From: Cyanobium sp. WAJ14-Wanaka
GTDB taxonomy: Bacteria; Cyanobacteriota; Cyanobacteriia; PCC-6307; Cyanobiaceae
Assembly: GCF_024345375.1 (NCBI RefSeq)
Contig: NZ_JAGQAZ010000001.1
Coordinates: 124,001 to 188,000 of the forward strand
Reading direction: 5' to 3'
Length of the DNA stretch: 64,000 nt
Within the stretch, counting starts at the first letter, position 1. Each line of letters begins with the position of its first letter. This document shows, piece after piece, positions 7,997 to 17,494 of the stretch. The notes beneath the pieces are model-generated. The model ran no database searches and was not told the origin of the DNA. It saw nothing but the letters and a program-made list of their open reading frames with translations. The position numbers and the translations under genes are program-made.

Positions 7997-10735
7997 GTGG
8001 GTCATACCCTCGTAATTGTTGAAAGCCCTACCAAGGCGCGCACCATCCGGAGCTTCCTGCCAAAGGACTTTCGGGTGGAGGCCTCGATGGGCCACGTGCG
8101 GGATTTGCCCAACAACGCCAGTGAGATCCCCGCTGCCTACAAGGGGGAAAAGTGGGCAAATCTCGGCGTCAACACCAACCAGGACTTCGAGCCCCTCTAC
8201 GTGGTGCCGAAGGACAAGAAAAAGACCGTCAAGGAACTCAAGGACGCCCTAAAGGGCGCCGACAAGCTGCTGCTAGCGACTGACGAAGACCGGGAGGGGG
8301 AAAGTATCAGTTGGCACCTTCTGCAGCTGCTCAGCCCGAAGGTGCCCGTCAAGCGGATGGTCTTCCACGAGATCACCAAGGAGGCGATTGGCAGGGCCCT
8401 AGACCAGACCCGCGAGCTCGACATGGAGCTGGTGCACGCCCAGGAAACGCGGCGGATCCTTGATCGCCTGGTGGGCTACACCCTCTCCCCCCTGCTTTGG
8501 AAGAAGGTGGCCTGGGGCCTGTCTGCGGGCCGGGTGCAATCCGTGGCGGTGCGGCTCCTGGTCCAGAGGGAGCGGGCCCGGCGGGCCTTCCGCAGTGGCA
8601 GTTATTGGGATCTCAAGGCCCAGCTCCAGCACGGCGGCACCAACTTCGAAGCCAAGCTCAGCCACCTGGCGGGCGAGCGCATCGCCAATGGCTCCGATTT
8701 CGACGAGAGCACCGGAGGCCTCAAGGGCTCGGCAACGGTGAAGCTTTTGGCTGAGGCAGAGGCCAGGACCCTGCAGGCCTCGCTGGCCTCCGCCAGTTGG
8801 AGCGTGGCTGGGGTTGAGGCCAAGCCCACGGTGCGCAAGCCCGTGCCCCCCTTCACCACCAGCACCCTCCAGCAGGAGGCCAACCGCAAGCTGCGGTTGT
8901 CGGCGCGGGAAACCATGCGCACGGCCCAGGGGCTCTACGAGCGGGGCTTCATCACCTACATGCGCACCGATTCGGTGAACCTCTCGGAGCAGGCGCTCCA
9001 GGCGGCCCGCAGTTGTGTGGCGGCCATGTATGGCAAGGAGTACCTGAGCCCCAGCCCCCGCCAATTCACCACCAAGGCCCGTAATGCCCAGGAGGCCCAC
9101 GAGGCGATTCGACCCGCCGGCGAGAGCTTCCGCACCCCCAATGACTCCGGCCTTGATGGCAAGGACCTTGCCCTCTATGAGCTGATCTGGAAGCGCACCG
9201 TTGCCAGCCAGATGGCCGAGGCCAAGCTCACGATGCTGAGCGTGGAATTGCAGGTCGACGGCGGTGCCCAGGGCCCCGCCAGCTTCCGGGCCTCCGGGAA
9301 GCGGATTGATTTTCCTGGTTTCTTTAGGGCCTACGTGGAGGGCAGCGATGACCCCGATGCGGCCCTAGAGGGTCAGGAGGTGCTGCTGCCTGCCCTGACC
9401 GTGGGAGACAAGCCCAGTTGTAGGGGGGTGGAGGCCCTCGGGCACCAAACCCAGCCCCCGGCCCGCTACAGCGAAGCGGCCCTGGTGAAGATGCTGGAAA
9501 AGGAGGGGATTGGCCGCCCTTCCACCTACGCCAGCATCATCGGCACGATTGCCGATCGCGGCTACGCCACGCTCCAAAACAATTCCCTTACCCCCAGCTT
9601 CACCGCCTTTGCGGTGACTGCCCTGCTGGAGGAGCATTTCCCCGATCTGGTGGACACCAGCTTCACCGCCCGGATGGAATCCAGCCTGGATGAAATTTCC
9701 ACCGGCAAGGAGCAGTGGCTGCCCTATCTCACCCAATTTTTCAAAGGTGATAGCGGCCTGGAAACCCAGGTGCAGCAGCGGGAAGGCGATATTGATCCAG
9801 GCGTATCCCGCACCATTGCCCTGGAGGGCCTGCCCTGTGTGGTGCGCATCGGCCGCTTTGGGGCCTACCTGGAGACCAAGCGGGTCGCGGAGGATGGCAC
9901 CGAGGAACTGCTCAAGGCCACCCTGCCGCAGGAGATCACCCCTGCCGATCTAGACGCCGACAAGGCGGATCTGATCCTCAAGCAAAAGGCCGATGGGCCC
10001 GAATCGATAGGTGAAGACCCCGAAACGGGCGAGCAGATCTATCTGTTGTTTGGCCAGTACGGCCCCTACCTGCAGCGCGGCCAGGTCAGCGATGAAAATC
10101 CCAAGCCGAAACGGGCTTCCCTGCCTAAGGGGGTGAATCCGGAGGCGATGAACCTTGAAGACGCCCTGGGTTTACTGCGCCTGCCCCGCCTGCTGGGGGA
10201 ACATCCCGATGGCGGCAAGATCCAGGCTGGTCTGGGGCGTTTTGGCCCCTATGTGATGCACGACAAGGGCAAAGGTGAGAAGGATTACCGCTCGATCAAG
10301 GCCGAGGACGATGTGCTGGCCATTGGCCTCAGCAGGGCGGTTGAGCTGCTGGCGATGCCCAAGAAGGGCCGCGGCGGTCGCACGGCCCTCAAGGATTTGG
10401 GCACGCCTGAGGGGGGCGATGAAGCCATCCAGCTGTTTGATGGCCCCTACGGCCTCTACGTAAAGCAGGGCAAGGTGAACGCCTCCCTGCCCGAGGGCAC
10501 CACGGCGGAGACGATCAGCCTGGAGCAGGCGGTGGAATTACTGGCTGCGAAGGCGAGCACCGCCAAGACAAGCCGGGCCAAATCCTCTGCTGCCAAATCC
10601 ACCACTGCCAAGGCCAAGGCCGCCAAGCCGGCAGCAGCGAAGAAGCCTCCAGCAGCCAAGAAGCCCCCGGCCACCACCAAGACCGGCCGGCTCCGGGCCA
10701 GTGCCGTGCGGGTGATCAAGGCGGCCGACCGTTGA
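7997..10735 (+). CDS. topA: DNA topoisomerase I (type IA)
   Basis: 912 residues. The TOPRIM domain begins [10 protein letters not shown] and carries the acidic cluster DEDRE (96-100). The catalytic tyrosine is Y321 in [10 protein letters not shown]. After the core come several topoisomerase C-terminal repeats marked by [16 protein letters not shown] and FDGPYGLYV in place of the Cys4 zinc fingers of E. coli TopA. An Ala/Lys-rich tail follows (about 850-905), likely binding DNA non-specifically. The enzyme relaxes negative supercoils. Start is GTG at 7997. The stop overlaps the next ATG (TGATG), so topA heads a coupled run of membrane genes. Confidence 0.95.
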   Translation: MGHTLVIVESPTKARTIRSFLPKDFRVEASMGHVRDLPNNASEIPAAYKGEKWANLGVNTNQDFEPLYVVPKDKKKTVKELKDALKGADKLLLATDEDREGESISWHLLQLLSPKVPVKRMVFHEITKEAIGRALDQTRELDMELVHAQETRRILDRLVGYTLSPLLWKKVAWGLSAGRVQSVAVRLLVQRERARRAFRSGSYWDLKAQLQHGGTNFEAKLSHLAGERIANGSDFDESTGGLKGSATVKLLAEAEARTLQASLASASWSVAGVEAKPTVRKPVPPFTTSTLQQEANRKLRLSARETMRTAQGLYERGFITYMRTDSVNLSEQALQAARSCVAAMYGKEYLSPSPRQFTTKARNAQEAHEAIRPAGESFRTPNDSGLDGKDLALYELIWKRTVASQMAEAKLTMLSVELQVDGGAQGPASFRASGKRIDFPGFFRAYVEGSDDPDAALEGQEVLLPALTVGDKPSCRGVEALGHQTQPPARYSEAALVKMLEKEGIGRPSTYASIIGTIADRGYATLQNNSLTPSFTAFAVTALLEEHFPDLVDTSFTARMESSLDEISTGKEQWLPYLTQFFKGDSGLETQVQQREGDIDPGVSRTIALEGLPCVVRIGRFGAYLETKRVAEDGTEELLKATLPQEITPADLDADKADLILKQKADGPESIGEDPETGEQIYLLFGQYGPYLQRGQVSDENPKPKRASLPKGVNPEAMNLEDALGLLRLPRLLGEHPDGGKIQAGLGRFGPYVMHDKGKGEKDYRSIKAEDDVLAIGLSRAVELLAMPKKGRGGRTALKDLGTPEGGDEAIQLFDGPYGLYVKQGKVNASLPEGTTAETISLEQAVELLAAKASTAKTSRAKSSAAKSTTAKAKAAKPAAAKKPPAAKKPPATTKTGRLRASAVRVIKAADR

Positions 10736-11187
10736 TGGCTGCCCGACCATTGGCTGTGATCACTGGTCTTTTGCTACTCAGTGGCTGCAGCGGCAGTCGC
10801 TTTGGCGAGCAGCTCTCCCGCAGTTTTTCTGCCCCCACCAGCCCAGCCACTCCCACCACACCAGACCTAAAGCCCCCTGGGGCAGCCAAGGAGCTGCCCG
10901 AAAAGCCCAAGCCTGCTGCCATCCCAACCGCCCCCGCTACCACCGTCAAGCCGCCCTTGCCGGTGCCGGTGAAGGCCAATCTGCCGGCCACTGCGCCGCT
11001 GGCCCCCGCCCCCTACCGGGTCACGATCAAGCTGCCCTCCGCCGATCCCTCCGCGCCAGCTGAGATCGTTACCAGGGCCCTGCGCTCAGCAGGGGTGTCT
11101 TTTGAGGTGGAAACGATCGAGCGGGTGCGCCCTGGGGCTCCGGGGGCTACGGGGGCTACGGCGGCTCCGGCTCCTGCGCCGCGCTGA
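10735..11187 (+). CDS. Proline/alanine-rich lipoprotein, unknown function
   Basis: 150 residues starting at ATG 10735, which shares a base with the topA stop. An N-terminal hydrophobic stretch ends in a lipobox LLSGC, so it is probably a lipoprotein. A Pro/Ala/Thr linker (about 25-95) leads to a small domain starting PYRVTIKLPSADPSAPAEIV, with an amphipathic helix and a strand (about 97-135). I do not recognise this domain. The next gene starts one base before this one ends (TGATG), which links it to a DUF2232 membrane protein. A role at the membrane with that protein is inference. Confidence 0.6.
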   Translation: MAARPLAVITGLLLLSGCSGSRFGEQLSRSFSAPTSPATPTTPDLKPPGAAKELPEKPKPAAIPTAPATTVKPPLPVPVKANLPATAPLAPAPYRVTIKLPSADPSAPAEIVTRALRSAGVSFEVETIERVRPGAPGATGATAAPAPAPR

Positions 11188-11837
11188 TGGCGCCGTCTCG
11201 CCAGCTGAACCGCCGCCAGGCCCGCCAGTTGATGGATACGGCCTACCTGTCTGCGGCCATGGCCCTGCTATGGCTGGCGCTCTACTACCTGCCGGTGGGT
11301 AGTCCCCTGTTTCGGCTGGCCTTGCCCCTCCCCTTGGCCCTGTTGCAATTGCGCCATGGCTGGCGCTGTGCCCTCGAGGGTGTGGCGGTCACCGCCCTGT
11401 TGTTGGTGGTGTTGATGGGTCCGATCCGCGGACCCCTGGTGCTTTTCCCCTATGGGGCCCTGGCCCTTTGGCTGGGTTGGTGCTGGAACCGGCGCACCAG
11501 TTGGTGGTGGAGCTGGGGGATTGGCAGTTTGATTGGCACCGCTGGCTTTCTGGTGCGGGTGGCCGTGCTTTCGGTACTGGTCGGCGAGAACCTCTGGGTG
11601 GTCCTGACTACCGCTGCAGCTGGCCTGTTGGAGAAGCTGGCCGGCTGGTTTGGCCTGGCTGCCTCCATCGAATTGGTTCAGGTGCAGGCCATGGCCCTAG
11701 CCCTGGTGTGGCTGCAAAACCTGGTGGTGGTGTTTGCTTTGCACGCCGTTGCCTATTGGATTTTTCCAAAGCTGAAGGCGGCGATTCCCGAGCCACCTCG
11801 GCTGCTACAGGCCCTCGTGGCCCTCGATTCGCCCTAG
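11187..11837 (+). CDS. DUF2232 integral membrane protein
   Basis: 216 residues with about six hydrophobic helices and little soluble sequence, fitting the DUF2232 (YybS-like) family common in cyanobacteria. Conserved-looking features are an RRQAR N-terminal patch, FRLALPLPLALLQLRHGW, and GPIRGPL in the second loop. The biochemical role is unknown; relatives resemble small-molecule transporter membrane components. The ATG overlaps the lipoprotein stop by one base and the cobT-like gene follows after 4 bases, so it is in the middle of a coupled run. Confidence 0.75.
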   Translation: MAPSRQLNRRQARQLMDTAYLSAAMALLWLALYYLPVGSPLFRLALPLPLALLQLRHGWRCALEGVAVTALLLVVLMGPIRGPLVLFPYGALALWLGWCWNRRTSWWWSWGIGSLIGTAGFLVRVAVLSVLVGENLWVVLTTAAAGLLEKLAGWFGLAASIELVQVQAMALALVWLQNLVVVFALHAVAYWIFPKLKAAIPEPPRLLQALVALDSP

Positions 11838-11841
11838 TCCG

Positions 11842-12981
11842 ATGGGCGCCAACTGGCCCGCATGCCGCATACTGCTGCTACTCGCCGCCACCGACACGGC
11901 GGCGGTGGCGGGCATCTCGGCCGCCGGTGCCACCCCGGAGTCGCGGCGGCAAACAGCTGCGGCCGATGCCGAATTGCTCCTGCTGGGCCCCCTGGCGGCC
12001 CGGCCCCATGCCCTGCCGCCCCTAGACGCCGGCGTCAGCCCAGCCCTGATCGGCCATGTGGTCTTAAAGGAATTGGATTTGCTGGGCCAACTCGAGGTGA
12101 TTGACCTGGGCTGTCCGATGGCCCCCGCGATTCCCCACCTGCGCCTGCCGGCCCCAGAGGCCGCCGGCCCGGCCAGCTGTCTCAGTGGGGGCCAGGCGAT
12201 GGGGCGGGGCCGGGTGGAGGCCCTGATCGCCCGGGGTAGGGCCTGGGGCTCCAGCCTGGATAGGTCGGGCCAGCCGTTGGAGCGCCCGCTGCTGGTGGCC
12301 GAATGTGTGCCCGGTGGCACCACCACTGCCCAGGCGGTGCTTTGCGGCCTGGGGATCGCGGCCGATGGGCTGGTCAGCGGCAGCCTCCATCAGGCGGCCC
12401 ATGGGCTCAAGGCAAACCTGGTGGCCAGGGGACTGCAGGCCGCCGGCCTGGCCAATTACATGGATGTTTGCAGAGTGGGTGCTTGCCCAGTGGATTTTTA
12501 CTCGGTAGATGCAGTGGCAGTAATGGCGGCGGTGGGCGATCCGATGCAGCCCCTGGCGGCTGGCTTGGTGCTGGGGGCCATTGCCGAGGGGGTACCCGTG
12601 CTGCTGGCGGGGGGTAGTCAAATGGCGGCGGTGTTGGCCCTGGCCCTGGCCCTGGCCCCAGGGGATCTGCGGCCCGCCATCGCCCAAGGAGTTGAGGTGG
12701 CCACCACCGCCTGGGTGGTCGAGGAAGCAAGCAGCAACCTGGGGCTCCTGCTCGAGCGAATTGGCCAGCACTGGGGCTTGGCCCAAGCCTTGAACCTCCA
12801 GGTGGCGGGCCTGCGTTTTGGTGGCTGCAGCTGCCAGGCCCTGCTCGATTATGAGCGGGGTTTTGTCAAGGAGGGGGTGGGGGCTGGCGGCCTGGCCCTG
12901 CTCTGGGAGCGCTGTGGCCATGCCCCTGAGACCCTCGCCGCCGCCTGTGATGACCTGGCCCTGAAATGGCTTGGTGCCTAG
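11842..12981 (+). CDS. CobT-like nicotinate-nucleotide phosphoribosyltransferase family protein
   Basis: 379 residues of the cyanobacterial/archaeal branch related to CobT, which makes the alpha-ribazole phosphate lower loop of cobamides from nicotinate mononucleotide. Visible marks are the N terminus (LLLAATDTAAVAGISAAGATPE), VAECVPGGTTTAQAVLCGLG in the middle, and glycine-rich VLLAGGSQMAAVLALAL. Picocyanobacteria are known for pseudocobalamin with adenine as lower base, so the true base may not be dimethylbenzimidazole. cobM, another cobamide gene, is in this window at 32.9-33.6 kb. The gene lies 4 bases after DUF2232. Confidence 0.75.
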   Translation: MGANWPACRILLLLAATDTAAVAGISAAGATPESRRQTAAADAELLLLGPLAARPHALPPLDAGVSPALIGHVVLKELDLLGQLEVIDLGCPMAPAIPHLRLPAPEAAGPASCLSGGQAMGRGRVEALIARGRAWGSSLDRSGQPLERPLLVAECVPGGTTTAQAVLCGLGIAADGLVSGSLHQAAHGLKANLVARGLQAAGLANYMDVCRVGACPVDFYSVDAVAVMAAVGDPMQPLAAGLVLGAIAEGVPVLLAGGSQMAAVLALALALAPGDLRPAIAQGVEVATTAWVVEEASSNLGLLLERIGQHWGLAQALNLQVAGLRFGGCSCQALLDYERGFVKEGVGAGGLALLWERCGHAPETLAAACDDLALKWLGA

Positions 12982-12991
12982 GGTTTGGGCC

Positions 12992-13993
12992 ATGGGTTTT
13001 GATCTTGCGCTTTCCCGTCGCCAACTGCTGCGTCTCGGACTGGGCGCTGGGGTATCCGCCGCCCTGCCGGGGCTGCTGAGTTCCTGTGGAACCAATGCGC
13101 CCCAGCGGCTGTTGGCCGCCGAGGGGGGCTTCCCCCAGGCTTGGGCGCGCCAGTTACCGCAGGGTTGGCAGCTGCAGGGCGTGGCCGATCTGGCGCAGAT
13201 CAACCAGCGGACGGCGGCCCTTTGGTCGCTCAGTGATGGTTGGGCTGCGGCCATCCCCCGCCAGCAGTTGGAGCCCTTTTCGTTGCCTGGGGCCCTGGCT
13301 GAACTAGCCCCCTGGGCAGCTCCCGTCAGCCGTCTTTACGGCCCGGCAGATGGGGCCGTTTACGGCTTTCCTTGGGCCTACAGCCCCTGGGTTTTGCTGC
13401 TGCGCAGCCGCCCCGATTTGGTAGCAAGGAGCCAGGAGGGTTGGGACTTGCTGCTAGATCCCAGCCTCAAGGGCAAGTTGGTGCTGCCCTCCAGCCCTCG
13501 AGTGGCGATGGCCCTGGTGGGGAATTCGCTGGACCGGGTGGAATCGCTGCGGCGTCAGGCCCTGGCCTACGACGAGCGCGATGGCCTCAACCTGCTGCTC
13601 AGCGGTGCGGCCGAGGTGGCGGTAGCTCCCCTGCAAAGGGTGATCCCCCTGCTGCGCCGGGACCCCAGGTTGGCGGTGATTTGGCCCGCTTCCGGCTCTC
13701 CCCTCACCTGGCAGCTGCTGCTCCGCCCCCGGGGTGCAACTCTGCCGCCGGAGGCCTGGCTGAAGCAATTGGGCCAGGCACCCCTGCTGGAAAAGCTGCT
13801 TTTGCAGGGCTGGGTGCCCCCCCTGCCCCTGCCCCAGCTTGGGCAGGCCCTGCGGGGATTCCCTACAGCGGTGGCCCGTTTGCTGTTGCCCTCCGAGCAA
13901 CTACTCCAGCGTTGCTGGAGCCTGCCGCCCCTGGATGCCCAGGCCAGGCTTGATCTGCAGACCATGTGGGATGCGGCTGCCCCACCAGCCTGA
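12992..13993 (+). CDS. Periplasmic substrate-binding lipoprotein, PotD-like
   Basis: 333 residues from ATG 12992; an earlier in-frame start at 12971 would overlap the cobT-like gene. The N terminus SRRQLLRLGLGAGVSAALPG resembles a twin-arginine signal followed by a lipobox-like LLSSC. The mature part has the two-lobed bacterial solute-binding pattern (VYGFPWAYSPWVLLLRSRPD, then KGKLVLPSSPRVAM, then DGLNLLLSGAAEVAVAP), closest to spermidine/putrescine-type binding proteins. No permease or ATPase is nearby. The ligand is unknown. Confidence 0.65.
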   Translation: MGFDLALSRRQLLRLGLGAGVSAALPGLLSSCGTNAPQRLLAAEGGFPQAWARQLPQGWQLQGVADLAQINQRTAALWSLSDGWAAAIPRQQLEPFSLPGALAELAPWAAPVSRLYGPADGAVYGFPWAYSPWVLLLRSRPDLVARSQEGWDLLLDPSLKGKLVLPSSPRVAMALVGNSLDRVESLRRQALAYDERDGLNLLLSGAAEVAVAPLQRVIPLLRRDPRLAVIWPASGSPLTWQLLLRPRGATLPPEAWLKQLGQAPLLEKLLLQGWVPPLPLPQLGQALRGFPTAVARLLLPSEQLLQRCWSLPPLDAQARLDLQTMWDAAAPPA

Positions 13994-14006
13994 AAACCCC
14001 GGCCTG

Positions 14007-15212
14007 CTAATCCCAGAGCCGCCGCCTAGGGGCTGCGGCAAGGCGCCTGTGGGTATCGGCCAGTAGCTCTGGGATGTCGAGCTGCTGGGGGCAGAGGGGC
14101 AGGCAGTGGCCACAGCGCTCGCAGGCCTCCGCATTGCGGCTTTCCCACCAGTGGCCGGCCCGTCCGATCAGGTTGTATCGCTCCCCCGCGAAGGCCCCCA
14201 TGCCATGGCCCACGGCCAGGTTGCGCAGGCGCAGCAGCTCGGGGATCGGCACTCCATTGGGGCAGGGCAGACATGCCTGGCATTGGCCGCAGCGCTCCGC
14301 CCCTAGGCGCTCTCGGCCGGCGGCGGCCAGGCGTCCCAGGGCTGCGAGTTGGTCGGCACTCAGCCAGGACCCATCGGGGCTTTGGATGGCCCTAGCCCAG
14401 GCCAAATCGCTCGGCTGGGCCGCCCCCAGGGTGAGGGTGGTGATGCCCTCCGCCAGCAAAAAGCGGTAGGCCAATTCCAGGGGATGGAAGGGGCTGCAGT
14501 CGGCCAGCAGCTCCGCGGGTGGATCGAACAGCCTGCCGCCCTTATCGGCTGGCGAAATGGCCATCACCCCAAGGCCGGAGGCCAGGGCTTGGCGGGCAAG
14601 GGGCAGCCGGCTTTGGTCGAATAGGTGCAGATGCAGGCTGCAGAACTGGAAGCTGCCTGAGGCCAGGGCCGCCCCAATTAGGTCGGCGGAGCCGTGGCTT
14701 GAAAAGCCCACCTGCGCCACCAGACCCTCCTGCAGGGCCCAGCGCAGCAGCAGGGCACCATCGCCATTTAGGGCCCATTCCAGGTGCTCCGGCAAGTTCA
14801 GGCCATGCACCGCCAGGTTGGTCAGTTGGCCAATCCCCAGCCGGCCCAGGCTGGCGCGCAACTGCTGCTGGCCACTGGCCAGATCACAGCCCGGAAGCAC
14901 CTTGCTGGTGATCAGCCAGCCGCCATGGGGCTCCGCCTGCTCCCTGTCCAGCTGGGCCAGGGCCTCGCCTACAAAGCTTTCGGCGGGCCCATAGGCGGGG
15001 GCCGTTTCCAGGTGGTTAATGCCGGCATCTAGGGCGGCGCGCAGCACGGCCCCCATCTGGGCGGCACTGCCCAGGGCCCGCATCGTGCCCAAGGTGAATG
15101 CTGAAACGGCAGCACCGGGCCCAAATTGCCTGAGCGGCCCGGGCTTTGCCCCTATCCCCGCCTGGGCCCTAATCCCCGCCTGTTTCACCCGGTTTCTCCT
15201 CAGGGGGGCCAT
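14007..15212 (-). CDS. Aldo/keto reductase with C-terminal 4Fe-4S domain
   Basis: 401 residues. Residues about 35-285 form the aldo/keto reductase barrel, with AALDAGINHLETAPAYGPAE giving the catalytic aspartate-loop position and tyrosine. The C terminus has two cysteine clusters, CGQCQACLPCP and CERCGHCLPLCP, typical of a 2[4Fe-4S] ferredoxin-like module. This fusion is known in cyanobacteria and anaerobes, and suggests electron exchange with ferredoxin as well as nucleotide. The substrate is unknown. The ATG at 15212 lies inside the upstream bifunctional nuclease gene (44-base overlap), so translation is probably coupled. Confidence 0.8.
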   Translation of the reverse strand: MAPLRRNRVKQAGIRAQAGIGAKPGPLRQFGPGAAVSAFTLGTMRALGSAAQMGAVLRAALDAGINHLETAPAYGPAESFVGEALAQLDREQAEPHGGWLITSKVLPGCDLASGQQQLRASLGRLGIGQLTNLAVHGLNLPEHLEWALNGDGALLLRWALQEGLVAQVGFSSHGSADLIGAALASGSFQFCSLHLHLFDQSRLPLARQALASGLGVMAISPADKGGRLFDPPAELLADCSPFHPLELAYRFLLAEGITTLTLGAAQPSDLAWARAIQSPDGSWLSADQLAALGRLAAAGRERLGAERCGQCQACLPCPNGVPIPELLRLRNLAVGHGMGAFAGERYNLIGRAGHWWESRNAEACERCGHCLPLCPQQLDIPELLADTHRRLAAAPRRRLWD

Positions 15213-15762
15213 CCTTTGGAATTACATCCGGCTGGGCCCTGCTCAGATGGCGCACCAGATCGGCGGGGGAGGTGCTGTCGAGAAAACGGCGAAAGTCCTC
15301 TCGGTCTTCGGCATCGGCCTCGGCATCGACGGGAATCGAGGCATCGGCAACCACCTCCTCCAGCATCCAGATGCTGCTGCCGGTGCGTAGGGCCAGGGCA
15401 ATGGCATCACTGGGCCGGGCATCGATTTCAAGGCTTTCCTCCTCGGCCAGGGGCTGGGCGGACTCGCCTTCGGCGGGGGGGCACGGGCTCAGCTTGAGCA
15501 CGGCCCGAAAGGTGCTCTCCTCAATGGCGTGGATGATCACCCGATCCAGTTGCAGCCCGCCTGCCTCGAGCAGGGTGGCCATCAGGTCGTGGCTTAGGGG
15601 CCTGGGCGGCGTTTCATCGGCCAGACCGGCCAGGATGTTTTGGGCCTGGGCCTGGTCGATCCAGATCGGCACCTGGCGGCGGCCGGCCGGATCCCGCAAC
15701 AGCACGATCGGGCTGCGGCTTGCCGCATCAAGTGCAATTCCGGCGACGCGCATTTCGACCAT
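15169..15762 (-). CDS. Bifunctional nuclease family protein (DUF151)
   Basis: 197 residues. The core (about 1-140) matches the DUF151/BFN family: VGEM-like start (MVEMRVAGIALDAASRSPIV), VLLRDPAGRRQVPIWI, DLMATLLEAGG and IDARPSDAIALALR. Plant and bacterial members have been reported to have RNase/DNase activity. An acidic tail of about 50 residues (DAEADAEDRED) follows, as in other cyanobacterial members. It is divergent from ribE with 67 bases between the two starts, and overlaps the aldo/keto reductase gene downstream. Confidence 0.85.
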   Translation of the reverse strand: MVEMRVAGIALDAASRSPIVLLRDPAGRRQVPIWIDQAQAQNILAGLADETPPRPLSHDLMATLLEAGGLQLDRVIIHAIEESTFRAVLKLSPCPPAEGESAQPLAEEESLEIDARPSDAIALALRTGSSIWMLEEVVADASIPVDAEADAEDREDFRRFLDSTSPADLVRHLSRAQPDVIPKDGPPEEKPGETGGD

Positions 15763-15829
15763 GGTCTGGCGCTGCCCTTTCCTTGATTATGGCGATCCCT
15801 ACTCTGTGGTGGCTGTACACCGGGAGCGG

Positions 15830-16513
15830 ATGTTTACCGGGTTGGTCCAGGCCACTGGCCGCATTGAGCAGGCCCCCTCGGGGGTGCGCCTGCGCTGGTC
15901 TGCGGATCCCAGCCTGGCTGGGGTTACGCCATGGATGCCCCAAAACCTGGCCCTGGGCGACAGCGTGGCCGTGGATGGGGTGTGCCTCACCGTGGCGGAA
16001 TGCCTGGTCGATGGCTTTCGGGCCGATGTGAGCCCCGAAACCCTTGGCCGCTCCACCTTGGCCGCCAAGGCGGCAGCCGGGGATTGGGTGAATTTGGAGC
16101 CGGCCCTGCGCCTGGTGGATCGGCTGGGGGGCCACCTGGTAAGCGGCCATGTCGACGGCCTCGCTCAGGTGCGGGCGATTCGCCCCGAGGACAATGCCTG
16201 GCGCCTCGAGCTGCAGTGGCAAGACCCCGCCTACGGCCGCTACATCTGCGAGAAGGCCAGTGTGGCGGTCGACGGCATCAGCCTCACCGTGGCCGGTTGT
16301 GAGCCGGGTGGCAGTTGTTTCTGGATCGCGGTCATTCCCCACACCTGGGGGACAACCACCCTCCAGCAGTTGCGTCCGGGTTCCTGGGTGAACCTGGAGG
16401 CCGATCTCCTGGCCAAGTACACCGAGAGGCTGCTGAACGCAGGCGCTGCCAGCGGATCAGGGCCAAACCAGCTGGATTCCCACTGGATGGCAGAACACGG
16501 CTGGACTGCCTAA
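15830..16513 (+). CDS. ribE: Riboflavin synthase, alpha subunit
   Basis: 227 residues from ATG 15830, giving the family's standard N terminus MFTGLVQATGRI; the frame is open further upstream but that part is the shadow of the nuclease gene. Two lumazine-binding repeats are clear: SVAVDGVCLTV with HLVSGHVDG in the first and SVAVDGISLTV in the second. The enzyme dismutates two 6,7-dimethyl-8-ribityllumazine molecules to riboflavin. I see no FMN riboswitch in the 67 bases upstream. Confidence 0.93.
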   Translation: MFTGLVQATGRIEQAPSGVRLRWSADPSLAGVTPWMPQNLALGDSVAVDGVCLTVAECLVDGFRADVSPETLGRSTLAAKAAAGDWVNLEPALRLVDRLGGHLVSGHVDGLAQVRAIRPEDNAWRLELQWQDPAYGRYICEKASVAVDGISLTVAGCEPGGSCFWIAVIPHTWGTTTLQQLRPGSWVNLEADLLAKYTERLLNAGAASGSGPNQLDSHWMAEHGWTA

Positions 16514-16562
16514 TTTGCAGCCAGATCAACCCCAGCTGGCATCCGCCAGCGAGTAATCCACC

Positions 16563-17138
16563 ATGACCTCCAGCTTCTGGAATCCCAACGCCAACACCCT
16601 GAGGGCCTTCACCCTTTTTGAGGGGGTTTTGATGGTGGTGTTGGGGGTGCTTGCCCTGATTTTTCCGATGGTGGCCTCGCTCTGGGCCACGGCGGTAATT
16701 GCGGTGGCCTTTTTGGTGGGTGGAATTGTCGGCTGGATTAACAACCTGCTGCGGGCCAAATCCCTGCGCCGTTGGGTCACCTTTTGGCGCCTGGTGGTTT
16801 CAACGGTGTTTTTGGTGGCGGGTGTCTCGATGTTTCAGCAGCTCAGTGGGGGCCAGCAGGATGCCGCCATACCGGTGATCTCCCTGGCCCTGGCCGTGGG
16901 CATTGTCTTCCTGGTGGAGGGGGGCGTGGCTGCGGTCGTTTCCCTAACCCATCGGGAAATAAAGGGTTGGGGCTGGGGACTGGTCAATGGCCTGGTCACC
17001 CTGATCCTGGGCGCATTGATCTTGAGCCTGCCGCTGCCTGGCATCTTGAGTGTGCTGGGCATCCTGGTGGGGGTGAGCTTTCTGTTCAGCGGCATTGACC
17101 TGCTGAGCTTCAGCGCCAGTTTTCACCCCGAGGATTAA
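16563..17138 (+). CDS. HdeD/DUF308 family membrane protein
   Basis: 191 residues with six hydrophobic helices in three pairs, the HdeD/DUF308 repeat pattern (GVLMVVLGVLALIFP, then VAFLVGGIVGWIN, later GVSFLFSGIDLLSF). E. coli HdeD is tied to acid resistance; in cyanobacteria the role is unknown. It ends convergently with the cyAbrB-like gene, overlapping its stop by 4 bases. It starts 49 bases after ribE. Confidence 0.8.
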   Translation: MTSSFWNPNANTLRAFTLFEGVLMVVLGVLALIFPMVASLWATAVIAVAFLVGGIVGWINNLLRAKSLRRWVTFWRLVVSTVFLVAGVSMFQQLSGGQQDAAIPVISLALAVGIVFLVEGGVAAVVSLTHREIKGWGWGLVNGLVTLILGALILSLPLPGILSVLGILVGVSFLFSGIDLLSFSASFHPED

Positions 17139-17494
17139 TTGGCCTCGCCTTCTTCGAGGGGCAGCAACCAAATCGCACCAGTTTCTTTGTGCAGTTCGAT
17201 TTTGAATTCCATGCCCGGCTCCAGGCCCATGCGGCGGGTGTAGGCATTGCCAATCATCAAGTTGCCATTGCCGTGAACCCTGGTGTGGAAATCGGCTTGG
17301 CGCCCTTTGCCTAACCCCTGGGCCCCATGGCTGGCCGGCAGGGCATAGCCCTTGGCCGCCACCAGGGCTCGATAAAAACTTTTTTTCAACACCCTTCCAC
17401 TGGGCCCTACGTATCCACATCCGCGGGCAATTTGATCCTCCGGGCGATTGCTCAGGGAGCGGGCTCGATCCAGTAGGGCTTGACCTTCAAGCAT
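17135..17494 (-). CDS. cyAbrB-like transcriptional regulator
   Basis: The recognisable protein runs from ATG 17494 (119 residues): MLEGQALLDRARSL, then the family mark ARGCGYV, a FYRALVAAKG helix and a C-terminal AbrB-type DNA-binding part with HGNGNLMIGNAYTRRMGLEPG. cyAbrB proteins regulate carbon/nitrogen balance and redox genes in cyanobacteria. This copy differs from the usual one, lacking the TKKDGTERLNF loop (here GPSGRVLKKS). The frame stays open another 61 codons to 17677, with a possible ATG at 17599. I chose 17494 from family alignment and because it leaves a promoter gap before ctaA. Confidence 0.75.
   Translation of the reverse strand: MLEGQALLDRARSLSNRPEDQIARGCGYVGPSGRVLKKSFYRALVAAKGYALPASHGAQGLGKGRQADFHTRVHGNGNLMIGNAYTRRMGLEPGMEFKIELHKETGAIWLLPLEEGEAN

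Noticed and set aside
10555-10710. Repeat-like Ala/Lys codons
   Set aside because: This is the basic low-complexity tail of TopA, a common feature, rather than a DNA repeat element.
12064-13254. Long minus-strand frame of 396 codons
   Set aside because: It is the shadow of the CobT-like gene and the start of the binding lipoprotein; it has no recognisable domain and a biased composition.
15272-15829. 5' extension of the ribE frame
   Set aside because: It runs through the bifunctional nuclease gene; riboflavin synthase proteins begin at MFTGLV.
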